From positions 856,056 to 920,055 of the forward strand of contig NZ_LMIW01000008.1 in NCBI RefSeq assembly GCF_001429185.1: a DNA stretch of 64,000 bases, read 5' to 3'. Positions 1 through 9,236 of the stretch are shown one piece after another (positions within the stretch are counted from its first letter, which is position 1; every line of letters starts with the position of its first letter). The notes below the pieces were generated by a model, which worked only from the letters and a program-made list of their open reading frames with translations, made no database searches and had not been told where the DNA came from. Position numbers and translations under genes: made by a program. The stretch comes from Terrabacter sp. Root85. Its GTDB lineage: Bacteria; Actinomycetota; Actinomycetes; Actinomycetales; Dermatophilaceae.

Positions 1-275
1 TCGTCGACCCCTCCGGTCGCTGGGGGAGCACCGACCCGCTGCCGCGCCGCTTCGACGTCGAGCAGCTCGAGACGCTCCTCGCCGACGCCGGCTTCACCGA
101 CGTGCGGGTGCGTGGCACCAACATCCTCGGCCACCTCGTCCCGGCCTCGCTCATCGACTCCGAGGCCGACCGCGTCGCCCTGGCCGAGCTCGACGAGCTG
201 CTCGTCACCGGTCCGGGGCGCGAGTTCCTCCGGACCCTCGGCAATGCCCTCCACGTCGTCGCGCGCCGCGACTGA
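1..275 (+). CDS. SAM-dependent methyltransferase, C-terminal fragment
   Basis: Open at the left edge of the window; the reading frame begins at base 3 and ends with TGA at 273-275, leaving 90 residues. The visible part ends in the FTDVRVRG strand and the LHVVARR strand that close the sheet of many class I SAM-dependent methyltransferases. The SAM-binding Gly-rich motif lies outside the window, so the substrate cannot be told. The next gene (dinB) starts 42 bp downstream on the same strand, so co-transcription is possible. The assignment rests on fold-like C-terminal features only. Confidence 0.55.
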   Translation, partial: VDPSGRWGSTDPLPRRFDVEQLETLLADAGFTDVRVRGTNILGHLVPASLIDSEADRVALAELDELLVTGPGREFLRTLGNALHVVARRD

Positions 276-317
276 CCGCGCCCTCGTGAGCGCGTCGACC
301 CGTCCGACGGGCCGACG

Positions 318-1577
318 ATGAGCCGCCGCCAGTTCACCGCGCCGACCCGGGCCGGCTCCGAGCCACCCGACGACACCGGCTGCACCGTCCTGCACGTCGA
401 CATGGACGCCTTCTACGCGTCCGCCTCGCTCATCTCGCGGCCCGAGCTGCGGGGCAGACCCGTCATCATCGGCGGCGCGAGCGGGCGGTCCGTGGTGCTC
501 TCGGCCACCTACGAGGCGCGGGCCTTCGGGGTCACCTCGGCGATGCCGATGGCCAGGGCCCAGCGGCTGTGCCCGCAGGCAGTCATCATCGAGCCCGACC
601 ACCGCCGCTACGCCGCCATCTCCGAGGCCGTCATGGCGACCTTCGCGACGATCACCGACAGCGTCGAGCCGCTCTCGCTCGACGAGGCCTTCCTCGACGT
701 CTCCGGGGCCGTGCGCCGCCTGGGCCGTCCGACCCAGATCGCCGAGCAGCTGCGCGACACGATCGCCGACGAGCAGGGCATCACGTGCTCCGTGGGGGTG
801 GCCTCGACGAAGTTCGTCGCCAAGCTCGCCTCCAACCTCGCCAAGCCCGACGGGCTCATCGTCGTGCCGCGCGAGGAGGTCGTCTCGTTCCTGCACCAGC
901 TGCCCGTCGGCGCGATCTGGGGCGTCGGCGACAAGACCGAGGAGCACCTGCACCGCCTCGGCCTGCGCACCGTCGCCGACCTCGCGCACACGCCCGTCGA
1001 GACCCTCCAGCGTGCCCTCGGCGACGTCTCCGGCCGGAGCCTGCACGACCTCGCGTGGGGTCGTGACCCCCGGTCCGTCGTGCCGGAGCGACGCGAGAAG
1101 TCGATCGGCGCCGACGAGACCTTCGCGCACGACATCGACGACCCCGTCCGCATCCACCGCGAGCTGCTGCGCCTCGCCGACCGCACCGCGGCCCGGGCCC
1201 GGTCCGCCGGCATGACGGGGCGCACCGTGTCGATCAAGGTCCGCTTCGCCGACTTCACGACGATCACCCGCGCCAAGACGCTGCGCCACCACACCGACGT
1301 GTCCCGCGACATCTTCGCGACGGCCCGCGAGCTCTACGACCGCCTCGGCCTCCAACGCGCCCGCATCCGGCTCGTCGGGGTCCGCCTCGAGGGGCTCGTC
1401 CCGTCGGCCGTCGCTCCCATCCAGGCCACCCTCGACGAGCCCGAGCACGGGTGGCGTGAGGCCGACCGCGCGGTCGACCGCGCGAGCGCCAGATTCGGAG
1501 CCGGGTCGGTGCGTCCGGCGTCACTCATGCCCGACCGACCCTCGGGTTCCCAACGCGCTCGGCGCGACCTATCCTGA
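318..1577 (+). CDS. dinB: DNA polymerase IV (Y-family translesion polymerase)
   Basis: 419 residues, a usual length for Y-family Pol IV. The palm carries the first catalytic aspartate in HVDMDAFY (about residues 26-33) and the second acidic pair in SLDEAFLD (residues 120-127); the CSVGVASTKFVAKLAS segment and the helix-hairpin-helix region (AIWGVGDKT) follow, then the little-finger domain to the C-terminus. It copies past DNA lesions and is error-prone. The ATG at 318 has no strong Shine-Dalgarno sequence and lies 42 bp after the methyltransferase. No LexA-type box is visible upstream, so SOS control is not supported here. The C-terminal beta-clamp-binding peptide is not obvious. Confidence 0.95.
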   Translation: MSRRQFTAPTRAGSEPPDDTGCTVLHVDMDAFYASASLISRPELRGRPVIIGGASGRSVVLSATYEARAFGVTSAMPMARAQRLCPQAVIIEPDHRRYAAISEAVMATFATITDSVEPLSLDEAFLDVSGAVRRLGRPTQIAEQLRDTIADEQGITCSVGVASTKFVAKLASNLAKPDGLIVVPREEVVSFLHQLPVGAIWGVGDKTEEHLHRLGLRTVADLAHTPVETLQRALGDVSGRSLHDLAWGRDPRSVVPERREKSIGADETFAHDIDDPVRIHRELLRLADRTAARARSAGMTGRTVSIKVRFADFTTITRAKTLRHHTDVSRDIFATARELYDRLGLQRARIRLVGVRLEGLVPSAVAPIQATLDEPEHGWREADRAVDRASARFGAGSVRPASLMPDRPSGSQRARRDLS

Positions 1578-1651
1578 GGGAAAGAAGTCCGCGTCGGCCG
1601 TTTCCGACATACGATTCGGGCACAGTCGATTTCGCACCAGGGAGGTGCCAG

Positions 1652-2053
1652 GTGGCACTCTCGGAACACGAGGAAGCACTCCTCCAGCAGATGGAGGAAG
1701 CCCTCTACGCCGAAGACCCTCGATTCGCCTCGCGGATCGAGAAGACGAAGTCGCGCGGTCTCGGCCGTGGACGCCTCGTCGCCGGAGTGGTGGCTGCGGT
1801 CGTCGGTCTCGCCCTGGTCGTCTTCTCGGCGATGAGCAGCAGCATCTGGCTCGGTGCGGTCGGCTTCGCCATCATGGTCGCAGGCATCGTCTACGCGATC
1901 ACCCCGTCGAAGACGAAGCTCGCAGCCGTCGCCAGCGACGGCACCACCAAGCCGCGGGCCGGCGGCAAGGCCAAGGCCGCCTCCGCCAAGCAGGGCACCT
2001 TCATGGAGCGCCTCGAGGAGCGGTGGGAGAAGCGCCGCCGCGACCAGTGGTGA
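1652..2053 (+). CDS. DUF3040 membrane protein
   Basis: 133 residues starting at GTG 1652, placed 6 bp after a clear GGAGG ribosome-binding site (1641-1645). The N-terminus is the LSEHEEALLQQMEEAL helix diagnostic of DUF3040, a family known from actinomycetes; it is followed by two hydrophobic segments (about residues 44-63 and 66-84) and a basic C-terminal tail. The product is probably a small inner-membrane protein with both ends in the cytoplasm. Function is unknown. DUF3040 genes often lie near dinB or the dcw cluster in actinomycetes (recalled, not tested). A strong hairpin terminator follows at 2092. Confidence 0.9.
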   Translation: MALSEHEEALLQQMEEALYAEDPRFASRIEKTKSRGLGRGRLVAGVVAAVVGLALVVFSAMSSSIWLGAVGFAIMVAGIVYAITPSKTKLAAVASDGTTKPRAGGKAKAASAKQGTFMERLEERWEKRRRDQW

Positions 2054-2091
2054 CGCGCCGCTGACCGGCCCCCACCTCCACGGACGCAGAC

Positions 2092-2120
2092 AGGACCCCG
2101 ACGGAGACCGTCGGGGTCCT
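2092..2120. terminator. Hairpin terminator between convergent genes
   Basis: A perfect 13-bp inverted repeat, AGGACCCCGACGG (2092-2104) and CCGTCGGGGTCCT (2108-2120), with a 3-nt loop. It lies 39 bp after the DUF3040 stop and 43 bp before the stop of the opposing DUF456 gene, so it can serve both. There is no U-tract, which is usual in high-GC actinomycetes. Confidence 0.85.
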
Positions 2121-2162
2121 TCACATCTCCGGGCCGTGTCAGACGAGAGCCTCGCGGGCGGG

Positions 2163-2651
2163 TCAGGGTCGCGTGGCGTAGACGCCGAGAGCCCACGTCG
2201 CGATCATCGCGAACGCCGTGACGAGCTCGATGCCGATGTTGAGGGCCACCGCGCGGATGGCCTGGGTCGTCGCGTGCCAGGCCGGTGCATGCCCCCGGTG
2301 CTTGGCCAGCTCGAGGACGTAGATCGTCAGGACGAACCCGAGGGGTCCGCCCACGACGGGCACGACGAAGAAGCCCACCACGGCGACGACCAGCGCCACC
2401 GCGACGATGACCCCGTCGACGCCCGCGGTCTTCATCCGTCGCCCGGGGACGAGGTACTGCGCGACGAGGCCCACGGCATACAACAGGGTCGCGATGCCGA
2501 AGACGAGCCAACCCGGCCCGTCCTGACGTTCGAACGCCCACACGAGCGTCGCACCCCAGACCAGCAGCAGCCCCGGCAGCACCGGGACGACGATGCCGAC
2601 GGTGCCCACGATCATCGCGAGCAGAACGAGGACGTTCGTCGCAGTGATCAC
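2163..2651 (-). CDS. DUF456 membrane protein
   Basis: 162 residues, almost entirely hydrophobic, with about four membrane segments (N-terminal VLVLLAMIVGTVGIVVPVLPG, WLVFGIATLLYAVGLVA, VIVAVALVVAVVGFFVVPVVGG, C-terminal ALNIGIELVTAFAMIATWALG). The VPVLPG and GPLGFVLTIYVLEL segments match DUF456. Function is unknown. It is transcribed toward the DUF3040 gene and shares the terminator at 2092-2120. The zinc-ribbon gene starting at 2946 lies upstream on the same strand with a 70-bp gap, so a two-gene unit is possible. Confidence 0.85.
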   Translation of the reverse strand: MITATNVLVLLAMIVGTVGIVVPVLPGLLLVWGATLVWAFERQDGPGWLVFGIATLLYAVGLVAQYLVPGRRMKTAGVDGVIVAVALVVAVVGFFVVPVVGGPLGFVLTIYVLELAKHRGHAPAWHATTQAIRAVALNIGIELVTAFAMIATWALGVYATRP

Positions 2652-2721
2652 GGGGCAGCCGTCGGCGGCGTGCGGATCAGGATGGGGTCAGGAGGGGCCG
2701 GGCCGGAGATCGCCTCTGGAC

Positions 2722-2946
2722 TCAGTGTTCGTCCACGGGAGCAGATCCCGGGACCTCGGTGAGTCGTTCCGTCTCGTCGCGGATGTCGAGAGCCTTGTCC
2801 TTCAGCGCCGGGAGGTGCTCCCGTCCGTGGTGCGCGCAGAAGAGCAGCTCTCCGCCGGAAACGAGGCGGGCGCGGATGTAGGCCTGAGCCCCACATCGGT
2901 CGCAGCGGTCAGCAGCAGTCAGTTCGGGTGCCAGTGCTGTCGTCAT
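2722..2946 (-). CDS. Small Cys/His protein, DUF7455-like
   Basis: 74 residues with a CDRCGAQAY knuckle and a C-x2-H-H-G partner (FCAHHG), predicting one zinc site of treble-clef or ribbon type. The DRCGAQAYIRA segment is typical of a small actinobacterial family (DUF7455). The ATG at 2946 follows a purine-rich GGAGGAAAGAGG site on the minus strand. Function is unknown; protein or nucleic-acid binding is a guess from the zinc knuckle. The gene faces away from parE, with a 398-bp gap between them. Confidence 0.8.
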   Translation of the reverse strand: MTTALAPELTAADRCDRCGAQAYIRARLVSGGELLFCAHHGREHLPALKDKALDIRDETERLTEVPGSAPVDEH

Positions 2947-3344
2947 CGTATTTCGCCTCTTTCCTCCCTCGGGGGTCCCCCGGAGGGAAACCCTGCCATG
3001 TACCTACGACGCCCGATCGGTCCATCCGGTGGACCTCTCGCGCCTCGTGGACGTTCCAACAGTGAATCACGTCGAAACCTTCCCGATGGTGAGGCTCGGT
3101 CAGTGAGACGCCCGCCGGAGCAACATCGTTACGTGTCAGTGATTCGGCGCGCCGCCCAGATACGGATTGGCAGGCCGCTCCCGACGGGGCTCGCGGGGCT
3201 GGTGCCCGACTCGTCGGTGAGGTCCGTCACCCGGGGGAGCCGCGAGCCTCCCGAGGGCGGTCGGTGGCGGTGGCTAGGCTTCCCCTGCCAGCCCTCCACA
3301 GCCCGACCGCTGGCCGCACACCGACGGAAAGAGAACGACACACC
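2947..3344. other. Intergenic region upstream of parE
   Basis: 398 bp between the divergent DUF7455-like gene and parE. I see no convincing coding frame. A TAGGCT hexamer at 3275-3280 fits an actinobacterial -10 element and would give parE a leader of about 57 nt; no good -35 is visible. It presumably holds both divergent promoters. Confidence 0.5.
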
Positions 3345-5477
3345 GTGGCCTCCGCCTCACGACCCGCTCCCTCCGGCAACGGCGACTACACCGCCCGCCA
3401 CCTCCAGGTCCTCGAGGGCCTCGAGGCCGTGCGCAAGCGCCCCGGCATGTACATCGGCTCGACCGACCAGCGCGGCCTCATGCACTGCCTCTGGGAGATC
3501 ATCGACAACGCGGTCGACGAGGCCCTGGCCGGCGTGTGCACCGACATCGAGGTCATCCTCAGCGGCGACGGGTCCATCGAGGTCCGTGACAACGGTCGCG
3601 GCATCCCCGTCGACATCGAGCCCCGCACCGGCCTGTCCGGTGTCGAGGTCGTCTTCACCAAGCTGCACGCGGGTGGCAAGTTCGGTGGCGCGTCGTATGC
3701 CGCCACGGGTGGTCTCCACGGGGTCGGCGCCTCCGTCGTCAACGCCCTGTCCGCGCGGCTCGACGTCGCGGTCGACCGCGGCAGCAAGACGTACGGCATG
3801 AGCTTCCGGCGCGGCGAGCCCGGCACGTTCGCCGACCGCACGGCGATCCACTCGCCCGACTCGGAGTTCACGCCCTACGAGAAGAAGAGCGCGCTGCCCG
3901 TCGTCGGCAAGGCCAAGCGGGGCGTCACCGGCTCGCGTGTGCGCTTCTGGCCCGACCGGCAGATCTTCCTCAAGGACGCCGAGCTCGACTACGACGCCAT
4001 CCTCGGACGCGCCCGCCAGACCTCCTTCCTCGTCCCCGGCCTGCGCCTGGTCATCCGCGACGAGCGACGCCTCAAGGGCACGCCCGGCGAGGAGGGCACC
4101 GTCGAGGAGGTCTTCCAGCACGATGGCGGCATCACCGACTTCGTCGAGTACCTCGCGCCCGACACCCCGATCACCGACGTGTGGCGCCTCGAGGGCTCTG
4201 GCACGTTCACCGAGACCGTCCCGGTCCTCGACGTCAACGGCCACATGACCCCGACCGAGCTCGAGCGCGAGTGCGGTGTCGAGGTCGCCCTGCGCTGGGG
4301 TCAGGGCTACGACACGAAGGTCCAGTCCTTCGTCAACATCATCACCACGCCCAAGGGCGGCACCCACGTCACCGGCTTCGAGCAGTCCATCGTCAAGGTG
4401 TTCCGCAAGCAGCTCGAGGTCAACGCCCGACGCCTCAAGGTCGGCAACGACAAGCCCGAGAAGGACGACATCCTCGCGGGCATGACCGCCGTCGTCACGG
4501 TGCGTCTGGCCGAGCCGCAGTTCGAGGGTCAGACCAAAGAGGTCCTCGGCACCAACGCCGTGCGCGCCATCGTGGCCAAGGTCGTCGAGACGGAGCTGAC
4601 CGACCGCCTCACGTCGACCAAGCGCGGCGACAAGGCGCAGGCGGCCCTGCTGCTCGAGAAGGTCGTCTCCGAGATGAAGTCGCGCATCAGCGCGCGGCTG
4701 CACAAGGAGACCCAGCGGCGCAAGAACGCCCTCGAGAGCTCGACGCTGCCGTCGAAGCTGCGCGACTGCCGCACCACCGACGTCGAGCGCTCCGAGCTGT
4801 TCATCGTCGAGGGTGACTCGGCCATGGGCACCGCCAAGGAGGCCCGCAACTCCGAGTTCCAGGCGCTGCTGCCGATCCGGGGCAAGATCCTCAACGTCCA
4901 GAAGGCGTCGGTCTCCGACATGCTCAAGAACGCCGAGTGCGCCTCGATCATCCAGGTGATCGGCGCCGGCTCGGGTCGCAGCTTCGACCTCGGCGCGGCG
5001 CGCTACGGCAAGGTCATCATCATGACCGACGCCGACGTCGACGGCGCCCACATCCGCACGCTGCTGCTGACGCTCTTCTTCCGCTACATGCGTCCGCTCG
5101 TCGACGCCGGTCGCGTCTACGCCGCCATGCCGCCGCTGCACCGGCTCGAGGTCATCAACGCGGGCGCCAAGAAGAACGAGCTCATCTACACCTTCAACGA
5201 GCCCGAGATGCGCCGCACGCTGGCCCGCCTCGAGAAGTCGGGCAAGAAGATCAAGCAGCCGATGCAGCGTTACAAGGGTCTCGGCGAGATGGACGCCGAC
5301 CAGCTCGCCGACACGACGATGGACCCGCGTCACCGCACGCTGCGCAAGGTGACGATGCGTGACCTCGAGGCCGCCGAGCGCGTCTTCGAGCTGCTCATGG
5401 GCAACGAGGTCGCACCGCGCAAGGACTTCATCATCGAGTCCGCGGCCGAGGTCGACCGCGAGCGGATCGACGCCTGA
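3345..5477 (+). CDS. parE: DNA topoisomerase IV subunit B (ParE)
   Basis: About 710 residues from GTG 3345. The frame is open further upstream, but the conserved protein begins near RHLQVLEGLEAVRKRPGMYIG, so a start near 3345 is more credible than one at 3264. The GHKL ATPase has DNAVDEAL (around residue 54) and the GGLHGVGASVVNALS lid. The TOPRIM domain has EGDSAMG (residue 489 on) and DADVDGAHI (about 561), followed by the GLGEMDADQL motif. The partner parC lies 7 kb away on the opposite strand, and no gyrA is adjacent, which favours ParE over GyrB. With ParC it relaxes and decatenates DNA using ATP. Confidence 0.9.
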   Translation: MASASRPAPSGNGDYTARHLQVLEGLEAVRKRPGMYIGSTDQRGLMHCLWEIIDNAVDEALAGVCTDIEVILSGDGSIEVRDNGRGIPVDIEPRTGLSGVEVVFTKLHAGGKFGGASYAATGGLHGVGASVVNALSARLDVAVDRGSKTYGMSFRRGEPGTFADRTAIHSPDSEFTPYEKKSALPVVGKAKRGVTGSRVRFWPDRQIFLKDAELDYDAILGRARQTSFLVPGLRLVIRDERRLKGTPGEEGTVEEVFQHDGGITDFVEYLAPDTPITDVWRLEGSGTFTETVPVLDVNGHMTPTELERECGVEVALRWGQGYDTKVQSFVNIITTPKGGTHVTGFEQSIVKVFRKQLEVNARRLKVGNDKPEKDDILAGMTAVVTVRLAEPQFEGQTKEVLGTNAVRAIVAKVVETELTDRLTSTKRGDKAQAALLLEKVVSEMKSRISARLHKETQRRKNALESSTLPSKLRDCRTTDVERSELFIVEGDSAMGTAKEARNSEFQALLPIRGKILNVQKASVSDMLKNAECASIIQVIGAGSGRSFDLGAARYGKVIIMTDADVDGAHIRTLLLTLFFRYMRPLVDAGRVYAAMPPLHRLEVINAGAKKNELIYTFNEPEMRRTLARLEKSGKKIKQPMQRYKGLGEMDADQLADTTMDPRHRTLRKVTMRDLEAAERVFELLMGNEVAPRKDFIIESAAEVDRERIDA

Positions 5478-5607
5478 GCGCAGCGATCCAGGCCCCTGAC
5501 GTGTCTGTGGGGTGACGGGACCTCCGGCGCGGCACAGCATGCCGTGCTTACGATGTGTCCCTGCCGGCGCGACTCCCTCCGCCGGTACGCGTCGAGAAGG
5601 GGAATCG

Positions 5608-6873
5608 ATGGTGGGCAACGTCAACGCCGAGGAGTCGGTCGCCGACGAACGGTCCGGCGCGCTCGACGCGCTCGACGAGCCGGGCGCGCAGCCCGACACG
5701 GGTCAGGTCGCCCCGTCGGAGGAGGTCGACGGCACGAGCTTCACCGTCACGCTCCCGAGCCCGGCCGCACCGGACGACGCCGCCGTCCCCGACGAGCCGG
5801 ACCAGCTCTCGGGCTCGCCCGACGCCCCCGACGAGGACGTCGCCGTGGCCGGCATCGACATCGCCCCCGACCGCACCGCACCGGCACCGACGCGTTACCT
5901 CACGCCCGACGAGCTGCACTGGGCCGCCGAGACCATCGAGGCCATCTCGACGGCCTTCGCCTCGAAGGTGGTCGGCCAGGCACGTCTGCAGGAGACCCTG
6001 CTCATCGCCCTGATGACCGGCGGCCACGTCCTCCTCGAGAGCGTGCCCGGGCTGGCCAAGACGACCGCGGCGCAGACGATCGCGCAGGCGGTGGGCGGGT
6101 CGTTCCACCGCATCCAGTGCACCCCGGACCTGCTGCCGAGCGACATCGTCGGCACGCAGGTCTACAACCAGCACTCCGGCACGTTCGAGACCCAGCTCGG
6201 TCCCGTCCACGCCAACTTCGTCCTCCTCGACGAGATCAACCGCAGCAGCGCCAAGACGCAGTCGGCGATGCTCGAGGCGATGCAGGAGCGCCAGACCTCC
6301 ATCGGTGACCGCAGCTACGCGCTGCCCGACCCGTTCCTCGTCCTCGCCACCCAGAACCCCATCGAGCAGGAGGGCACCTACCCGCTGCCCGAGGCGCAGA
6401 TGGACCGCTTCATGCTCAAGGACGTCCTCGACTACCCGTCGCCGGCGGAGGAGGCCGAGGTGCTGCGGCGCATCGACTCCGGCATCTTCCTCACGGCGTC
6501 CGAGCCGGTCGTGTCCGTCGCCGACGTCAAGCGGCTGCAGGGGCTCGTCGGCCGGGTCTACATCGACCCGGCGATCGTCAACTACGTCGTCGGCATCGGC
6601 TACGTCACGCGGCACCCGCGCGACTACATCGAGCCGCGCCTCGCCGGCTACGTCGACTTCGGGGCGAGCCCGCGGGCGAGCATCTCCTTCACGAGTGCGG
6701 CGCGGGCCCGCGCCCTCGTCGACGGCCGCAACCACGTCGTCCCCGACGACGTCAAGGCGCTGACGCACCGGGTGCTGCGGCATCGCGTCACGCTCGGCTT
6801 CGAGGCGGCTGCCGACGAGGTCGCCGTCGAGAGCATCATCGACGCGATGGTCAACGGGATCCGCACCCCCTGA
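5608..6873 (+). CDS. MoxR-family AAA+ ATPase with acidic N-terminal extension
   Basis: 421 residues from ATG 5608, chosen for the GAGAAGGGG purine run just upstream. Walker A (VPGLAKTT, about residue 148), Walker B (LLDEIN, about 207) and sensor 1 (ATQNPIEQEGTYPLPEAQ) define a MoxR AAA+ ATPase. MoxR proteins act with VWA proteins as chaperone-like or metal-insertion systems. The first 95 or so residues are an acidic, low-complexity extension (rich in D, E, P, A) not needed for the AAA+ core. It heads a six-gene operon of DUF58, DUF4381-like, two VWA and a TPR protein, the arrangement seen in Bat-type loci. The substrate is unknown. Confidence 0.92.
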   Translation: MVGNVNAEESVADERSGALDALDEPGAQPDTGQVAPSEEVDGTSFTVTLPSPAAPDDAAVPDEPDQLSGSPDAPDEDVAVAGIDIAPDRTAPAPTRYLTPDELHWAAETIEAISTAFASKVVGQARLQETLLIALMTGGHVLLESVPGLAKTTAAQTIAQAVGGSFHRIQCTPDLLPSDIVGTQVYNQHSGTFETQLGPVHANFVLLDEINRSSAKTQSAMLEAMQERQTSIGDRSYALPDPFLVLATQNPIEQEGTYPLPEAQMDRFMLKDVLDYPSPAEEAEVLRRIDSGIFLTASEPVVSVADVKRLQGLVGRVYIDPAIVNYVVGIGYVTRHPRDYIEPRLAGYVDFGASPRASISFTSAARARALVDGRNHVVPDDVKALTHRVLRHRVTLGFEAAADEVAVESIIDAMVNGIRTP

Positions 6874-6899
6874 CCGGGGAGCCGGACGACGGACGCGAC

Positions 6900-7787
6900 A
6901 TGACGACGACGCTGCTGACGAGGGTGAAGAGCAAGCTCTTCGTCCACGCGCGCCGCAAGTCACGCAGCCTCCTCGAGGGGGAGTACGCCTCCGTCTTCCA
7001 CGGTCGCAGCCTCGACTACGACGACCTGCGCGACTACGTCCCGGGCGACGAGGTGCGCGACATCGACTGGCGGGCCACCGCCCGCAGCCAGTCGCCGCTC
7101 GTCAAGCGCTACGTCGCGACGCGGAAGCAGAACCTCATGCTCGTCATCGACACCGGCCGCGGGATGGCGGCCACGACCCGCAGCGGCGAGCCGAAGAAGT
7201 CGGTGGCCATCGCGGCGGCCGGCCTCGTCGGCTACCTCGCGCAGCGCCACGGAGACCTCGTCGGGCTCGTCCGCGGCACCGCCGGCTCGACGGTCGCGCA
7301 CGACCTGCGCGGCTCCGAGGCGCACCTCGAGCTGTTGCTGCGCGCCGTGGACGCGGCGACCGTCCTCGACGGCGACCAGAGCAACCTCGCGACGCAGCTG
7401 CGCTGGATCGTCCGCAACGTCCGCCGCCGCCTCGTGCTGCTCATCGTCGCCGACGACAAGGAGCTCGACCCGGCGCTCGACGAGCTGCTGCGCCGTCTCC
7501 ACGTCCAGCACGAGATCCTCTGGATCACCGTCGAGGACGCCGACCCCACGGCCATCGAGGGGGACCGGACGGCATACGACGTCGCCGACACGTACACGCT
7601 GCCGACGCTGGTGCGGCTCGACCCGCGGGTGCGCGCGGCGTATGCCGCCTCGGTCGCCGAGCGCGTGCGGCGCACGACCGAGCTGCTCGACCGCCGCGGG
7701 ATCAACCATGCCCGTCTCGGGTCGTCCGACGAGGTCGTCGCGACGGTCTTCGCCCTGCTCGAGAGGCAGCGTCGTGCGCGCCGCTGA
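6900..7787 (+). CDS. DUF58 domain protein (Bat-type operon)
   Basis: 295 residues beginning 26 bp after moxR. The DUF58 signature is clear: GRSLDYDDLRDYVPGDEVRDIDWRATARS near residues 36-65, followed by a VWA-like fold with an LVIDTGRGM strand (about residue 82). In the second position the MIDAS-like motif reads DTGRG rather than DxSxS, so metal binding is uncertain. DUF58 proteins always travel with MoxR ATPases and are taken to be a MoxR partner. There is no signal peptide, so it is cytoplasmic. It overlaps the next gene by 14 bp, indicating translational coupling. Confidence 0.9.
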   Translation: MTTTLLTRVKSKLFVHARRKSRSLLEGEYASVFHGRSLDYDDLRDYVPGDEVRDIDWRATARSQSPLVKRYVATRKQNLMLVIDTGRGMAATTRSGEPKKSVAIAAAGLVGYLAQRHGDLVGLVRGTAGSTVAHDLRGSEAHLELLLRAVDAATVLDGDQSNLATQLRWIVRNVRRRLVLLIVADDKELDPALDELLRRLHVQHEILWITVEDADPTAIEGDRTAYDVADTYTLPTLVRLDPRVRAAYAASVAERVRRTTELLDRRGINHARLGSSDEVVATVFALLERQRRARR

Positions 7788-8256
7788 CGCCCCGCCCCCG
7801 GGCTTCTACGCTCCCGACCCGTATGCCGCGACGTGGCTCTGGATCGGCGTCGGCGCGCTCGTGCTCGTCGCCGCCTGGTACGTCTGGGTGTGGTGGTCGA
7901 CGCGCGAGAGGAAGGTCGTCGTCCCGCCACGCATCACGTCGGACCGGCTCTCACGCCTGCGCGCCGACTACACCCGGCAGATCGACCTCGTGCTCGACCG
8001 GGCCGCGGCCGGCGAGATCAGCCAGCGTCGGGCGCACCAGCAGCTCAGCGTCCTCGTGCGCCACTTCGTCCAGGAGGTGTCGGGGATCCACGCCCCGACG
8101 ATGACGCTCACCGAGCTCAACGCGACGGGATCCCGGCTGACCCCGGTCTCGCAGGTCGTCGGATCGCTCTATCCCGGTGAGTTCGGCCCGCGTGAGACGG
8201 CGACCCTCGTCGGGGCGGGCACCGTCGCCAAGCAGGTGGTGGCGCGATGGAGCTGA
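7774..8256 (+). CDS. Single-pass membrane protein, DUF4381-like
   Basis: 160 residues from GTG 7774, which overlaps the end of the DUF58 gene by 14 bp; a longer reading from 7642 would be antisensical N-terminal extension inside DUF58. After a short outside segment (APPPGFYAPDPYAATW) there is one membrane helix (about residues 24-43) and then a cytoplasmic helical domain. The place between DUF58 and the VWA genes is that of the DUF4381 protein of Bat operons, and size and topology agree; the sequence match is judged by eye. It overlaps the following VWA gene by 10 bp. Confidence 0.75.
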   Translation: MRAADAPPPGFYAPDPYAATWLWIGVGALVLVAAWYVWVWWSTRERKVVVPPRITSDRLSRLRADYTRQIDLVLDRAAAGEISQRRAHQQLSVLVRHFVQEVSGIHAPTMTLTELNATGSRLTPVSQVVGSLYPGEFGPRETATLVGAGTVAKQVVARWS

Positions 8257-9236
8257 ACGGCCTCGACCTCAAGTGGCCGGGCGTGCTCGGCCTCGGGACG
8301 CTCCTCGCGGCCCTGCTCGCGTATGCCGTCTACCGGCTCATGTCCCGCCGGCAGGCACGAGCGTCGGCGGCGGTCGCCAACTCGAGCGCGTTGACCGAGC
8401 TGCCGGAGTACCGCCGGGCGCTGCGCCTGCACCGGATCCGGATGGCCGTGCTCGCGTCCAGCGCCGTGCTCCTCGGCGGGGCGGCCCTCGTGGGCGCAGC
8501 CCGACCGCTCGACACCACCATCGACAAGCCCCAGACCCGCAGCCGCGACATCATGCTGTGCCTCGACATCTCCGGCTCGATGGCCGCCTACGACGCGACC
8601 CTCGTGTCGACGTTCAAGACGCTCGTCTCGAGCTTCGAGGGCGAGCGGATCGGGCTCGTCATCTTCAACTCGTCGGCCGCCACGGTCTTCCCGCTCACCG
8701 ACGACTACGACTTCATCAACGGGGAGCTCGACTCCGCGGGACGTGCGCTGACGGGCGACCCGGAGTACGACTCCTTCTTCGCCGGCACCTTCAACGGCCG
8801 CGGCACCTCGTTGATCGGCGATGGCCTCGCCACCTGCGTCTCCAGCTTCGACAAGGTCGACGTCCAGCGCGCCCGCTCGGTCGTCTTCGCCACCGACAAC
8901 CACCTGGCCGGGCGGCCGATCATCGACGTCGACGAGGCCGGTGCGCTGGCCAAGGCCAAGGGCGTCCGCGTCTACGGGCTCAACCCGGAGGAGGACGGGG
9001 CCGACCAGGAGGCGGTGGAGATGCGCGACATCGTCACCGGCACCGGCGGACGCTACTTCGCGATGAGCGACCAGGCGGCCATCAAGGGGATCGTCGACGC
9101 GGTCCAGGCCCAGGAGGCGACGCTCATCGACGCCGCTTCCCGTGCCCTCTACTCCGACAACCCGACGCTGCCGATCACGCTCGCCGGGATCGGGCTCATC
9201 GGCGTCATCGGTGCGAGCCGGAGGTGGGCGTCGTGA
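8247..9236 (+). CDS. VWA domain membrane protein (BatA-like)
   Basis: 329 residues with a canonical MIDAS motif DISGS (from residue 107), a threonine further on in NGRGTSL and an ATDN strand, as in metal-binding von Willebrand A domains. Two N-terminal hydrophobic segments (about 13-31 and 66-85) and one at the C-terminus (ITLAGIGLIGVIGA) give the BatA/BatB topology with the VWA domain held at the membrane. It likely binds a protein partner through Mg2+ and works with the MoxR ATPase encoded 2.6 kb upstream. It overlaps both neighbours (10 and 4 bp). Confidence 0.9.
   Translation: MELNGLDLKWPGVLGLGTLLAALLAYAVYRLMSRRQARASAAVANSSALTELPEYRRALRLHRIRMAVLASSAVLLGGAALVGAARPLDTTIDKPQTRSRDIMLCLDISGSMAAYDATLVSTFKTLVSSFEGERIGLVIFNSSAATVFPLTDDYDFINGELDSAGRALTGDPEYDSFFAGTFNGRGTSLIGDGLATCVSSFDKVDVQRARSVVFATDNHLAGRPIIDVDEAGALAKAKGVRVYGLNPEEDGADQEAVEMRDIVTGTGGRYFAMSDQAAIKGIVDAVQAQEATLIDAASRALYSDNPTLPITLAGIGLIGVIGASRRWAS

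Noticed and set aside
3357-5699. 780-codon open frame antisense to parE
   Set aside because: High G+C opens long antisense frames; parE has clear motifs in order, and the antisense product is low-complexity Asp/Leu/Gly sequence.
8177-9232. Long N-terminal extension of the second VWA protein
   Set aside because: It overlaps the first VWA gene out of frame with Arg/Pro-rich sequence; GTG 9233 in a GTGA overlap fits the operon.
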